From assembly GCF_000526375.1 (NCBI RefSeq), contig NZ_JAFY01000005.1, positions 614,473 through 678,472 on the forward strand: a stretch of DNA of 64,000 nt. The letters are read 5' to 3'. The DNA comes from Aminiphilus circumscriptus DSM 16581. Its GTDB lineage: Bacteria; Synergistota; Synergistia; Synergistales; Aminiphilaceae. The position numbers were made by a program, and so were the translations under genes. Numbering within the stretch: the stretch's first letter is position 1; each line of letters opens with the position of its first letter. Shown piece after piece: positions 26,186 to 35,529 of the stretch. The notes below the pieces were generated by a model. It saw only the letters and a list, made by a program, of their open reading frames with translations, did not search any database and was not told the origin of the DNA.

Positions 26186-27177
26186 CAGCAGGCCTCCCTC
26201 GCGCGATTGCAACGCACGAAGTGCCCCTCACCCACGGGGACCAGTTCGGGCATCTCCTTGAAACAGCTTTCCCGGGCTTGGGTACAGCGCGGAGCGAAGC
26301 GACATCCCGGAGGCAGATCCGTCAGAGAGGGAACCATGCCGTCGATGCTGAACAGCCGTTCCTTTCTCCCCGTTCCTCCCGTGTCGGGAATGGAACGAAG
26401 CAGCCCCCGCGTGTAGGGATGGGACGGATTTCGGAAAATGTTGAACACATCCCCCTGTTCGACAATGCTCCCCGCGTACATGACATTGACGTCGTCGCAG
26501 GTCTCCGCCACCACACCGAGATCGTGGGTGATGAGTATGATGGAGGTCCCAATGCGACGCTGCAGATCCATCATGAGTTTGAGCACCTGGGCCTGGATCG
26601 TCACGTCCAGGGCCGTCGTGGGTTCGTCGGCGACGAGCAGCTTGGGATCGCAGATGAGGGCCATGGCGATCATGACCCGCTGGCGCAATCCCCCGGAGAG
26701 CTGGTGCGGAAAAGCCCGTACCCGGGATTCCGGCTCGGGAATTCCCACAAGATCGAGCATCTCCACCACCCGGCGCCGCACCTCCGCGTCGGCCACATCC
26801 CTCTGGTGAATTCGTAGGGCCTCCCCCACCTGGTACCCCACGGTCTTGACCGGATTCAGGGAGGTCATGGGTTCCTGGAAGATCATGGAGATGTCTTTGC
26901 CACGGACCCGGCACATTTCTTTGTAGGAGAGCTTCGACAGGTCACGCCCTTCGAAAAGGATTTCGCCTCCCACGATCTTGCCCGGAGGCTGAGGAATGAG
27001 TCCCATAATGGAAAGAGAGGTGACACTCTTGCCGCACCCCGATTCTCCCACAAGTCCCGTCACTTTTCCCTTCCGCACGGAAAAGGAGACGCCGTCCACG
27101 GCAGGGACGATGCCTTTCCGGGTCAGGAAGAGCGTCCGCAGATTCTTCACTTCGAGAATGGTGTCCTGCACGCTCAT
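26185..27177 (-). CDS. dppD: Dipeptide/oligopeptide ABC transporter ATPase, DppD/OppD type
   Basis: 330 residues from ATG 27177 with ACGGAGG 8 bases upstream; the open frame runs on to 27855 only because it shadows dppC. Motifs: Walker [15 protein letters not shown]-loop [11 protein letters not shown], signature [15 protein letters not shown] (Leu instead of the usual Met), Walker [22 protein letters not shown]-terminal cysteines in [14 protein letters not shown]. Shares ATGA overlap with dppF. Confidence 0.95.
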   Translation of the reverse strand: MSVQDTILEVKNLRTLFLTRKGIVPAVDGVSFSVRKGKVTGLVGESGCGKSVTSLSIMGLIPQPPGKIVGGEILFEGRDLSKLSYKEMCRVRGKDISMIFQEPMTSLNPVKTVGYQVGEALRIHQRDVADAEVRRRVVEMLDLVGIPEPESRVRAFPHQLSGGLRQRVMIAMALICDPKLLVADEPTTALDVTIQAQVLKLMMDLQRRIGTSIILITHDLGVVAETCDDVNVMYAGSIVEQGDVFNIFRNPSHPYTRGLLRSIPDTGGTGRKERLFSIDGMVPSLTDLPPGCRFAPRCTQARESCFKEMPELVPVGEGHFVRCNRAREAC

Positions 27178-27188
27178 GATCGCCTCCG

Positions 27189-28133
27189 TCAGTCCTTCAT
27201 GTAGGGATCGATGGCGTCCCGAAGTCCGTCTCCCATGAAGTTGAAGGCCAGCACGAGGATCAGGATGGCCACTCCGGGAATGATGGCAACCCACGGCGCG
27301 GAGAAGATGAATTCCTTTCCCTGGGACACGAGCAACCCCCAGCTCGGGGTCGGCGGCTGCGCCCCCACACCGAGGAAGGAAAGCCCCGCCTCCTGCATGA
27401 TCGCCGAGGGGATGGACATGGTGAAGACCACCATGATATTGGGAAGACAATTGGGAAGAATGTGCCGGAAGATGATGGTCCGTTTCTTCACCCCAAGAGC
27501 TCGGGCGGCCTCCACGAATTCCTTCTCTTTCAGGGCAAGGGTCTGGGAGCGAACGATTCGGGAGGTACTGGCCCATCCGACGATGGAAAGGGCGATGAAA
27601 ATGTTGAAAAGATTGGCTCCGAGAGTGTACATGATGACCATCGCCAACAGCAGGGAGGGAAAGGCGAGAACCACATCGGCGAGACGCATGATCCAGAAAT
27701 CCGTCTTTCCTCCGTAGAACCCGCTCACAACGCCCAGGATGGAACCGATGCAGGTGGCGAGAAAAGCCGGAATGAGGCCGATGACCAGCGAGATGCGGGC
27801 ACCGAAGATCACCCGGGCCATGAGATCCCGACCGTAGGTATCCGTTCCGAACCAATGCGCCTCCGACGGCGGCTGATTTCGGTTGTCCAGATTCATCGTG
27901 TAGGGATCGTGAGAAAGCACGTAGGGTGCGGCAATAGCGAGGAGCGTGATGAAGAGGACCACACAGAGTCCGACCAGGGCGGAGCGATTCTTCTGGAACG
28001 CCCGAAGGACATCTCCGAAGAGCGTCTCCACGTCGTCCTTCTTCACCTCGATTTTTTCCGGAGCGATTCTCTGACCGTTCTCCTGGGTCTTCATCTTGTC
28101 GGGAACACGTTCGTCATCGTGCATGGGTTCCAC
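27189..28133 (-). CDS. dppC: Peptide ABC transporter permease, DppC type
   Basis: 314 residues from GTG 28133, abutting the dppB stop; an ATG at 28124 is equally plausible and has the better spaced site. A cytoplasmic N-terminus of about 45 residues, then six helices. The DppC signatures are visible: HWFGTDTYGRDLMARVIFGA and the EAA loop EFVEAARALGVKKRTIIFRH followed by ILPN. Inner-membrane partner of DppB. Confidence 0.93.
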   Translation of the reverse strand: MEPMHDDERVPDKMKTQENGQRIAPEKIEVKKDDVETLFGDVLRAFQKNRSALVGLCVVLFITLLAIAAPYVLSHDPYTMNLDNRNQPPSEAHWFGTDTYGRDLMARVIFGARISLVIGLIPAFLATCIGSILGVVSGFYGGKTDFWIMRLADVVLAFPSLLLAMVIMYTLGANLFNIFIALSIVGWASTSRIVRSQTLALKEKEFVEAARALGVKKRTIIFRHILPNCLPNIMVVFTMSIPSAIMQEAGLSFLGVGAQPPTPSWGLLVSQGKEFIFSAPWVAIIPGVAILILVLAFNFMGDGLRDAIDPYMKD

Positions 28134-29054
28134 CTACTCGTACCGGATCCGCGGGTCGAGCCAGCCGTAAAGAACGTCCGCGGCGAGATTCCCCAGAATG
28201 ACCAACACGGTCGTGAAGAGTACCGCTCCCTGAAGCAGGGGCATGTCCCGGTTCTGGATGGCACCCACGGCGATGCGCCCCACTCCGGGAATGTTGAAGA
28301 TGCTCTCGGTGATCACCGAGCCGGAGAGCAGGAAGGCGATCTGCAAGGCCATGACGGTCACCACGGGAAGCAGAGCGTTCTTCAGGGCGTGGCGGAGAAT
28401 GACCGGAACATTCCGAAGTCCCTTCGCCCGGGCCGTCCGAATGTAATCGTGGCGCATCACGTCCAGAAGACTGGATCTGGTGAGGCGGGCGATGAGCCCC
28501 GAGGAACTCCAGCCGAGGACCAGGGCGGGCATGATGAGATGTTTCGCGCTGTAGAAGCCGGCGACGGGAAGCCATCCGAGTTTGAGGGCGAAGATGTACT
28601 GAAAGAGAAGGGCTGTCCAGAAGACTGGCATGGATACTCCGGTGAGGGCAAGTCCCATGAAGAAGTTGTCCGTGAGGGAGTACTGTTTCACCGCCGAGAG
28701 AATTCCCGCCGGAATTCCGATGAGCCAGGCCACGAGAGCCGCCGCCAGAGCCAGCTTGAGCGTCACGGGGAAAGCTCCGACGATGAGATCCGCCACGGGA
28801 CGCTGCAGTTTGTAGGATTCCCCGAGATCGCCCTGGACCGCTCCCGCGAGAAAGCGCACGTACCGCACCGGCCAGGGATCGTCGAGATGCATCTGGTGCC
28901 TCACGCGCTCGATGATCTCGGGACTCATACGCTCTCCCATCATGAGCGCCACAGGGTCTCCCGGAACCACGTTGAGCAGGATGAAAATGACGAAGGTAAT
29001 GCCGATGAGGACGGGCACGGCGATGAGCAACCGTTTGAGTATGAATCTCTTCAC
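28134..29054 (-). CDS. dppB: Peptide ABC transporter permease, DppB type; first gene of the operon
   Basis: 306 residues from GTG 29054 (GGGAGGTGG about 12 bases upstream). N-terminal helix RLLIAVPVLIGITFVIFILL, then VVPGDPVALMMGERMS as in DppB. The EAA loop reads DYIRTARAKGLRNVPVILRH, then ALKNALLPVVTV. Six helices. First gene after the promoter at 29276-29304. Confidence 0.93.
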   Translation of the reverse strand: MKRFILKRLLIAVPVLIGITFVIFILLNVVPGDPVALMMGERMSPEIIERVRHQMHLDDPWPVRYVRFLAGAVQGDLGESYKLQRPVADLIVGAFPVTLKLALAAALVAWLIGIPAGILSAVKQYSLTDNFFMGLALTGVSMPVFWTALLFQYIFALKLGWLPVAGFYSAKHLIMPALVLGWSSSGLIARLTRSSLLDVMRHDYIRTARAKGLRNVPVILRHALKNALLPVVTVMALQIAFLLSGSVITESIFNIPGVGRIAVGAIQNRDMPLLQGAVLFTTVLVILGNLAADVLYGWLDPRIRYE

Positions 29055-29245
29055 ACAAGACCACCTCCCTTGAAAAACACAACGTTTCTTTGGAGCGGGA
29101 ACAATCCTTGGGGAGAACGCATGGAGAAAGTCCGTTCAATTCGGGCTTCCCACCTCCAGCCCGCGCATTCGCGCATTCCGACCAACGAGCGTTTTTCCGA
29201 AAGATCGTTCCACATGTCGTCTTGGGCTGACTCCTTCAGGAAAAC

Positions 29246-29262
29246 ACTCATCATTGATGAGT
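29246..29262. promoter_or_regulatory. Palindromic operator candidate for the dpp operon
   Basis: ACTCATCA-T-TGATGAGT is a perfect 8+1+8 palindrome. It lies 7-23 bases downstream of the predicted start point of the dpp promoter, where a bound repressor would block transcription. A related palindrome follows the divergent promoter. The regulator is not identifiable from the window. Confidence 0.6.
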
Positions 29263-29275
29263 TTGCCATGCCCGC

Positions 29276-29304
29276 ATTGTAGGTCCGCGGAACATTTGTG
29301 TCAA
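29276..29304 (-). promoter_or_regulatory. dpp operon promoter TTGACA-N17-TACAAT
   Basis: Minus strand: TTGACA (29304-29299), 17-base spacer, TACAAT (29281-29276). Consensus -35, 4/6-5/6 -10 and optimal spacing. Predicted start near 29269, giving a leader of about 215 bases before dppB. Confidence 0.7.
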
Positions 29305-29349
29305 CCTTTCCACAATTCAAGCTCTTGCAAGTAGTGTTCCAAAGGGGCA

Positions 29350-29379
29350 TTGACAACGTTCCGGGGGATGTTCTATAGT
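29350..29379 (+). promoter_or_regulatory. Promoter of the DAP dehydrogenase gene, TTGACA-N18-TATAGT
   Basis: TTGACA at 29350-29355, spacer 18, TATAGT at 29374-29379, start expected near 29386, 76 bases before the ATG. Divergent from the dpp promoter, with 45 bases between the two -35 boxes. Confidence 0.7.
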
Positions 29380-29390
29380 TTCCCCGCTAT

Positions 29391-29406
29391 TGCTCATCAG
29401 TGAGCA
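29391..29406. promoter_or_regulatory. Palindromic operator candidate for the DAP dehydrogenase gene
   Basis: TGCTCATCAGTGAGCA: arms TGCTCA/TGAGCA around TCAG, sharing CTCATCA with the palindrome at 29246-29262. It starts about 5 bases after the predicted start point, so placement matches that of the dpp operator. Confidence 0.55.
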
Positions 29407-30262
29407 GTGATGTTGTTTCTTATCCGCAGGTTCCAAACGAGAAAGGCGGCGGAAGACTACTATGGAAAAGATGCGCGTGGCGATCGTTGGATTCGGCAAT
29501 GTGGCCCGGGAGGCCCTTGCCGCCGTGGAGGCCGCTTCGGACATGGAAGCGGCGGGAATCGTTCTCAGGGACCCCAAGAAAGCGGCCTCTCTTCAGAGCG
29601 AAACGAAACTTCCCGTGGTCTGCGATGTGGACGAACTCGGCGAGGTGGACGCGGCAATCCTGGCCATCGCCAGCCGAGCCATCCCCGAGGTGGCGCCCCA
29701 CTACCTCGCGAAAGGGATCAACACCGTGGACAGTTTCGACATCCACGGCGAGGCCGTCATGGACCTCCGCAGGAAACTCGACGCAGCAGGCAAGGCGGGC
29801 GGGTCCGTCGCGGTGATCTGCGCGGGATGGGATCCCGGAACTGACTCCGTGGTCCGGGCCGTTCTCGAGGGAATCACCCCGAAGGGCATCACCTACACGA
29901 ACTTCGGCCCCGGCATGAGCATGGGGCATACCGTGGCGGTCAAGAACATTCCAGGTGTCCGGGACGCTCTCTCCCTCACCCTCCCCAAGGGAACGGGACT
30001 CCACAAACGGCACGTCTACGTGGAACTGGCACCCGGTGCGGACTTCGAAGCCATCCGGAAAGCCATTCTGGAAGACCCCTATTTCGTTCACGACGAGACC
30101 CACGTCTATCCCACCGAGGACGTGAAACAACTGATCGATCTCGGACACGGCGTCCTCATGGAGCGCAAGGGTGTCTCGGGAAGATCCCACAACCAGCGCA
30201 TCAGCTTCTCCATGACGCTCATGCAAGGCCGAGGACCCCTACGGCGACACAACAAAAGCGTC

Positions 30263-30313
30263 CCATACGCGGACAGGCCCCTTCCCGAAGGGAAAGAGCC
30301 TGTCCGCGTATGG
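30263..30313. terminator. Strong terminator, 16-bp perfect stem
   Basis: CCATACGCGGACAGGC (30263-30278) pairs perfectly with GCCTGTCCGCGTATGG (30298-30313); the loop itself contains CCCTT/AAGGG. It lies between the truncated ddh and the oppositely oriented response regulator and could serve both. No long U tract. Confidence 0.7.
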
Positions 30314-30376
30314 AAAACGCTCTCGAGTAGCAGCACCGACGCCTTCCGGAGAGACAAAGCGCCGACGTTCTCTTCG

Positions 30377-30754
30377 TCAGGGAATACCCAGAATGAGTTT
30401 CACCCGGGCAAGAAGATCGTCGGGATCAAAGGGCTTCGTTATGTATTCATTCGCCCCTGCTTCGGCTCCCTTGCGCCTGTCCGAATCCTGACACTTCGCC
30501 GTGAGAAGGGCCACATGCACGTCCTCCATCTTCCATACTTTCTTGATGGTGTGGCAGACGTCGAAGCCGTTCTTCCCGAGCATCATCACATCGAGAAAAA
30601 CCACCCTCGGGTGCTCCTGTTCCACAATGCGCAGCGCCTCGTACCCATCCTCGGCGAAGAGAAGTTCCACGCCATCCTTCCGGAGTGTCTCGAACACTCT
30701 GGCAAGAAGGAGCCGAATGACGGGGGCGTCATCCACCACCAGAACCTTTCCCAT
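30377..30754 (-). CDS. Single-domain response regulator (CheY-like)
   Basis: 125 residues from ATG 30754 (GGGAGAGG upstream); the open frame reaches 30811. Only a receiver domain: acidic pair VVDDAP (8-9), phosphorylation site Asp55 in VVFLDVMM, Thr85 in LLTAK, Lys107 in ITKPFDPDD. No output domain, so it must act through a partner protein. Divergent from the histidine kinase that starts about 110 bases away, making that kinase its likely partner. Confidence 0.9.
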   Translation of the reverse strand: MGKVLVVDDAPVIRLLLARVFETLRKDGVELLFAEDGYEALRIVEQEHPRVVFLDVMMLGKNGFDVCHTIKKVWKMEDVHVALLTAKCQDSDRRKGAEAGANEYITKPFDPDDLLARVKLILGIP

Positions 30755-30861
30755 GCCATGCACCTCTCCCTTTCCGGGAAACGCGAACTTTTCTTCCGAA
30801 ACATTCCTCACGCTCCGCTTTCTCTCGACAAGCGAACGGGACGTACGGAAACAAGTCTATC

Positions 30862-32844
30862 ATGGAAGGGCGACATCTTATGCACCGGAAGAACGTGAAG
30901 GGCGTTTCCCTTTCCCGTCATCTCGCCGTACAGGCCGGAGGCATCCTCGTGGTGGCCCTCCTCCTTCTCCTTGTGGGTGTCCACGTCATCGACCAGTACA
31001 CCATGCAGGAATTCACCGCCGGCTTCGAGCGGGAGGCCGTGGAAAAGGTGACGCAACTCCTGGAGGAACTCGAAACACAGGCCGCCGATGTGGAACGGAA
31101 CTATCAGGCTATTCTCTGGAACACCTTCCGTTCCATACAGGACTATCTCTATTCCCAAGGAACATCTCTTCGGGAGCTGCCCTGGGGCATTCTGGAAAAC
31201 CTCATCGCAGAGGCGGAAATGGCAGTGGAACAGGAAAAACACATCCCCTTCAATGGGCAGATGGAGTTCATCCTTTACGACGAAACCATGAAGGTTCGCC
31301 ATTCGAATCGCTTCGCCGACGGAAGGCCCGCGGACAGGCGTACTCGTAGAACCGTGCAGCTCATGACCCTGGGTGAAATGCGTCTGGAGCGCCTCGAACT
31401 GGGTGACGTCTCGTCCCCGTCACTCATCTGCGGCACCTGGTTCAACCTGGACGAATGGATTCTGGAAATCCGCATCACCCTTCCGGAAGAACTTTTCGAT
31501 CCATTCTTCCGACGCATCGCCACCATGCAGGGGCTCTCGTTCATCGCCGCGACGGGAATTTACTCCGCAGAAGACGGAATTCCCGCGTGGAAGGGATTTT
31601 CTTCCTCCGCTCCAGGATTTTCCGTTTTTGCTGAGGCTTTCCCCCCCAGGGGAAAAGGAGCGCGCGTCTCCTGGGAACGCGACGACACTTCCACCAAATA
31701 CCGCATTGTGCTTCCCTGGACGGGGACCGAACAACGCTCAACCTATTTCCGCACTCCTCAGATCCTTTTCATCCAACTCGATTTCGATGCCATGAAGAAC
31801 ATCTTCTCCAGACACCGTGCGGCACTCCTCGGCGTGATCATCCTCTTCTCCGCCGCCGTGCTTCTTCTGTTCTGGAACGTGGCCAACGAGACGTCCCGAC
31901 CTTTTTCACGCATCGCCGAGGAAATGCTCCGTTTTGCCGCCCTCAAGGAACGCTTCTCCAGGAAGAATTCCTCGGGAAACGCCCGCATCACCGAAATCAT
32001 CGATCTTGAGCAGGCCTTCGATTCCATGTCCGAAGAAGTAACAGCAAGCCTGGAGAAAATGCGCCAGGCGGACAAAATGAAAAATCACTTCCTCTCGGTG
32101 GTCTCCCACGAACTGAGAACACCTCTCACGTCAATTCTCGGCTTCTCGAAGCTGCTCCGCCGCCGTCTCGAATCCGTCCTCCTCCCCGCCTTGCCGCCAT
32201 CCGACGAAGGGGTTCGAGCCGTGAAGGACTCCATCGAAGAACTGGACATCATTTTTTCCGAGGCGGAACGCCTCACGACGCTCATCAACGATCTTCTCGA
32301 CATGGCAAAGCTCGATGCGGGCAAGATGGAATGGCACATGGAATGGTATCATCTCAGCGAGGTGACGGAACAGGCCCTCGCCGCAACGAGGGTTCTTTTC
32401 AATGAAGACCTCGTCTCCGTGCGATCCTCCGTGTCCAGATCGCTGCCGGCTCTATACGGGGATCGCAGGCGCATTCTCCAGGTTCTGCTGAACCTCCTCT
32501 CCAACGCGGCAAAATTCACCCTTTCGGGCGAGGTTCTCGTTTCCGCAACACTTCTGGGCGATGAGGTCGAGGTGAGCGTCGCCGACACAGGCATCGGCAT
32601 TCCACCGGAGAACCTGCTCTCCATTTTCGAAAAGTTTCGCCAGGTCAACGAAGGGCCGGAACAGCATCACCAGGGTACAGGACTAGGGCTTTCCATCTGC
32701 CGGGAAATCGTGGAATATCATGGAGGGCGCATCTGGGCGGAAAACGCCCCGAAGAGAGGGAGCGTCTTCCGGTTCACACTTCCCGTGAGGATCGGAGACG
32801 ATGAAGAAACGTTTTCATCCCCACATTCCGTTCTTTTCCGATAG
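30862..32844 (+). CDS. Membrane sensor histidine kinase
   Basis: 660 residues from ATG 30862; ATG 30880 is a fair alternative. One helix near 25-45, an extracytoplasmic sensor of about 270 residues with no named motif, a second helix (AALLGVIILFSAAVLLLFW) and a HAMP-like linker. HisKA follows with His416 in VVSHELRTPLTS, then HATPase_c: N box LLNLLSNAAKF, G1 VADTGIGIP, F box, G2 GTGLGLSI. No receiver is fused. It lies between its probable response regulator and dapF. Confidence 0.9.
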   Translation: MEGRHLMHRKNVKGVSLSRHLAVQAGGILVVALLLLLVGVHVIDQYTMQEFTAGFEREAVEKVTQLLEELETQAADVERNYQAILWNTFRSIQDYLYSQGTSLRELPWGILENLIAEAEMAVEQEKHIPFNGQMEFILYDETMKVRHSNRFADGRPADRRTRRTVQLMTLGEMRLERLELGDVSSPSLICGTWFNLDEWILEIRITLPEELFDPFFRRIATMQGLSFIAATGIYSAEDGIPAWKGFSSSAPGFSVFAEAFPPRGKGARVSWERDDTSTKYRIVLPWTGTEQRSTYFRTPQILFIQLDFDAMKNIFSRHRAALLGVIILFSAAVLLLFWNVANETSRPFSRIAEEMLRFAALKERFSRKNSSGNARITEIIDLEQAFDSMSEEVTASLEKMRQADKMKNHFLSVVSHELRTPLTSILGFSKLLRRRLESVLLPALPPSDEGVRAVKDSIEELDIIFSEAERLTTLINDLLDMAKLDAGKMEWHMEWYHLSEVTEQALAATRVLFNEDLVSVRSSVSRSLPALYGDRRRILQVLLNLLSNAAKFTLSGEVLVSATLLGDEVEVSVADTGIGIPPENLLSIFEKFRQVNEGPEQHHQGTGLGLSICREIVEYHGGRIWAENAPKRGSVFRFTLPVRIGDDEETFSSPHSVLFR

Positions 32845-32902
32845 ACATTCCTTCCAGCCCCTCGGAAGGAATGTCAGGCGCTGCAGGAAGGAGCAAGACA
32901 TC

Positions 32903-33790
32903 ATGGTACCCTTCACGAAAATGCACGGCAACGGAAACGATTTCCTCGTTCTGGAGAACCTTGGAACAGCTCTCGAAGACGACCTTCTCTCCGCTCTCGC
33001 AACGGCCCTGTGCGAACGGCGGCATTCCCTCGGAGCCGATGGCATTCTCGTGGTCGAGCCCTTCCGGGACAGGAATCTCCGTATGCGCATCTTCAACGCC
33101 GACGGCTCCGAGGGAGAGATGTGCGGCAACGGAGCCAGATGCTTCGCCCGTTACGCGGCAGCCCGGAAACTGGCACCTCCGGAGATGATCTTCGAAACTC
33201 TTGCGGGACCCATCACCGCCAACGTGACCGAGTCGTCCGTCATCATCGGCATGGGAAAGGTGTCTCTGAAGGAAGCGCTCTTCAACCACCTCTGGACCGA
33301 CGGGGAACGCTCTCTCCCGCTCAACGCCCTTACCGTCGGTGTCCCCCACTGCGTCGTCTTTCCCGAGCATCCCGAGGAATGGACACCGGAACAAATCACG
33401 CTGCTCGGCAGAGCCCTCGACCGACCTACTCCGCTCTTCCCCTCGGGGACAAATGTGAACGTCGCCACAAGACTCTCTTCCTCCTCACTCCGCGCCACCA
33501 CCTACGAGCGCGGCGTGAACGCCGTCACCCGCTCGTGCGGTACGGGCTCCATCGCCTCGGCACTCGTGGCAGCCCGCTTGTTCGGCATGGCGTCACCCAT
33601 CCGGGTGGAAAACCCCGGGGGTGTGAACACCGTCCATTTCGAGGAGAGCGAGGAGGAACTGGTCTTCCGGGTCCGTCTCGAAGGAAGAACGACCTTCGTC
33701 GCCGAAGGCATGCTCTCCACCGAAGGGCTTCGGGAACGCCTGTCCCCAGAACATTTCGCACGCCTCGACAAGGCGATTCGCCACGGCTGA
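32903..33790 (+). CDS. dapF: Diaminopimelate epimerase
   Basis: 295 residues from ATG 32903 with AAGGAG upstream. Converts LL- to meso-diaminopimelate in lysine and peptidoglycan synthesis, without cofactor. Both catalytic cysteines are visible: Cys74 in GEMCGNGARC and Cys212 in TRSCGTGSIA. N-terminal KMHGNGNDF is the family signature. Note NAVTRSCGTG where most enzymes have GET.ACGTG. Close to DAP dehydrogenase and murein-peptide genes, so the locus may link DAP supply with peptide salvage. Confidence 0.95.
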   Translation: MVPFTKMHGNGNDFLVLENLGTALEDDLLSALATALCERRHSLGADGILVVEPFRDRNLRMRIFNADGSEGEMCGNGARCFARYAAARKLAPPEMIFETLAGPITANVTESSVIIGMGKVSLKEALFNHLWTDGERSLPLNALTVGVPHCVVFPEHPEEWTPEQITLLGRALDRPTPLFPSGTNVNVATRLSSSSLRATTYERGVNAVTRSCGTGSIASALVAARLFGMASPIRVENPGGVNTVHFEESEEELVFRVRLEGRTTFVAEGMLSTEGLRERLSPEHFARLDKAIRHG

Positions 33791-33792
33791 CC

Positions 33793-35529
33793 ATGTCTCC
33801 CCGGAGAGCCATCCCCGCCGGAGGCAAGAAGAAAATTCCTCCGGAAAAACAGGACAGGAACAGGCCGTTCCGGATCGAAAAAAGGCTTTCGGGACGGATG
33901 TTCCTCTTCCTGTGCCTTCTCCGGGTAGCCTTCACGACATTTCCCGCCATGGCCGGAGAAACTGCGGAAACGCGTTTCGGGAACGAGAAAGCGATTTTCG
34001 TCTTCGCCCGGGGCGGAGATTCCATCGACCTGGACCCTCTCACCATGGAGGACGCGGAGAGCGCCAAGGTGTGTTTCCAGGTCTGCGAACCCCTTGTCAG
34101 GATCGTCTTCACCCCGGCCGGACAGGTTCTTCCACAACTGACTCCATGGCTCGCCAGCTCTTGGGATGTGGCTCCCGACGGAAGGACCTGGACCTTCTTT
34201 CTTCGGAAAGGGGTGCTCTTCCACGACGCCACCCCCTTCGACGCCGAGGCGGTCCTCTTCAACCTGAGACGAGGCGTCGATTCCGGCCTCTGGCACTATG
34301 ATTTCGAAAAAATGGAGGCACTGGACACCTGCACAGTGCGGTTGCGCCTCTCCGTCCCCGTCACTCCTTTCGTTTTTCTCTCGAACCTTCCGTTGATGGT
34401 TTCCCCGGAAGCCACCCGGAAAAGAGAAGAGGCGTTCCTCCGGGAACACCCCGTGGGAACGGGGCCGTTTCGCTTCAAGGAGTGGCGCAGGCGAGAGTAC
34501 ATCCTCCTCGAACGCTTCAACGACTACTGGGGTGACAAGGCTCGCATGGACGGCGTGCTCTTTCGTCTCATCGAATCCCCCCTGGAACGACTGACAGCAT
34601 TGCGTTCCGGGGACATCGACGCCTTCGACGGCGTCACGCCGGAGGTGCTTCAGCGAATGACGCCCACGGATCGGGAACACCTCCGGCTCTTCTCCCAACC
34701 GGGCATGAATGTGGGGTTTCTCACCATGGACACGCAGCGCAAACCCTTCGATGACCCCAGAGTACGACGCGCCGTGGCCATGGCGATCGACAAGAAGCGA
34801 CTCGTGGCGGAGGTTTTTCGGGGTCTCGGTATACCCGCGGAGAACATGGTCCCGCCGAACAGTTTCGCCTTCGCTCCGGAACTCCGTGCACTCCCCCATG
34901 ACCCAACAAGAGCGAGGGCACTCCTCGTTCAGGCCGGACTCGAAAACGGCTTCGACACGGAATTGAACGTCCTCCCCATTCCGCGCCCCTACATGCCCGA
35001 CGGCGATGGCGCGGCGATTCGCATCCAGGAAGATCTGGGTAGAGTTGGCATTCGGGTAACCCTCGTCCGCAAGAATTGGGAGGACTACCTGGATGATGCC
35101 TACAACCACCGATATCCGCTTCTGCTCGACGGATGGATCGGTACGACGGGAGACCCGGACGACTTCCTGTACGCCCTCTTCAGGAGTGACAGCGTAGACA
35201 ATCTCAGTCGCTACAAGAACGACGACTACGACCGGTTCGTCATCAGCGCCCGCCGTTCCTGGGATCCGGAGGAGCGGTTCATCAGCTATTTCCGGGCGCA
35301 GCAGCTCCTTCGTAATGAGGTCCCCGCCGTTCCCCTGGCACACGGGTACAATCTCGCCCTGACAAGGAAAAACGTGGAAGGATTCCGCCTCTATGCCACA
35401 GGAGAATATCGTTTCTCGGAAATCTCGCTTACAATTCCATCCAAGGCGAAAGCACATAGAGAGTTTTCCGCACCCCCGGATCTTTCCGGAACAACGGCAA
35501 CATTGCCGAAGGAGGAGAAAGACGAGTGA
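33793..35529 (+). CDS. ABC transporter peptide-binding protein, family 5 (second)
   Basis: 578 residues from ATG 33793, two bases after the dapF stop; MFLFLCLLRVAF at 33898 is a plausible alternative start that would leave a shorter signal. SBP_bac_5 pattern: GRTWTFFLRKGVLFHDATPF, HPVGTGPFRFKEWRRREYIL, RVRRAVAMAIDKKRLVAEVF. No permease genes are adjacent, so it may feed the DppBCDF system encoded 5 kb away. It ends in GTGA overlap with patB, indicating translational coupling. Confidence 0.85.
   Translation: MSPRRAIPAGGKKKIPPEKQDRNRPFRIEKRLSGRMFLFLCLLRVAFTTFPAMAGETAETRFGNEKAIFVFARGGDSIDLDPLTMEDAESAKVCFQVCEPLVRIVFTPAGQVLPQLTPWLASSWDVAPDGRTWTFFLRKGVLFHDATPFDAEAVLFNLRRGVDSGLWHYDFEKMEALDTCTVRLRLSVPVTPFVFLSNLPLMVSPEATRKREEAFLREHPVGTGPFRFKEWRRREYILLERFNDYWGDKARMDGVLFRLIESPLERLTALRSGDIDAFDGVTPEVLQRMTPTDREHLRLFSQPGMNVGFLTMDTQRKPFDDPRVRRAVAMAIDKKRLVAEVFRGLGIPAENMVPPNSFAFAPELRALPHDPTRARALLVQAGLENGFDTELNVLPIPRPYMPDGDGAAIRIQEDLGRVGIRVTLVRKNWEDYLDDAYNHRYPLLLDGWIGTTGDPDDFLYALFRSDSVDNLSRYKNDDYDRFVISARRSWDPEERFISYFRAQQLLRNEVPAVPLAHGYNLALTRKNVEGFRLYATGEYRFSEISLTIPSKAKAHREFSAPPDLSGTTATLPKEEKDE

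Larger units (their letters stand above)
29462..30898 (+). pseudogene. ddh: Diaminopimelate dehydrogenase, C-terminus missing or replaced
   Basis: From ATG 29462 the first 255 residues match meso-DAP dehydrogenase (NADP-dependent): Rossmann start VAIVGFGNVAREAL, then YLAKGINTVDSFDIHGEAV, CAGWDPGTDSVVRAVLEG, FGPGMSMGHTVAVKNIPGV and KGVSGRSHNQRISFSMTL. The family then continues for about 60-70 more residues; here homology stops at about 30230. The frame next runs through a strong terminator (30263-30313) and antisense to the response-regulator gene before a stop at 30898. Either a deletion removed the 3' end or the sequence is in error. The lost part helps form the oligomer and the active site, so this copy is likely inactive as written. 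Confidence 0.72.
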
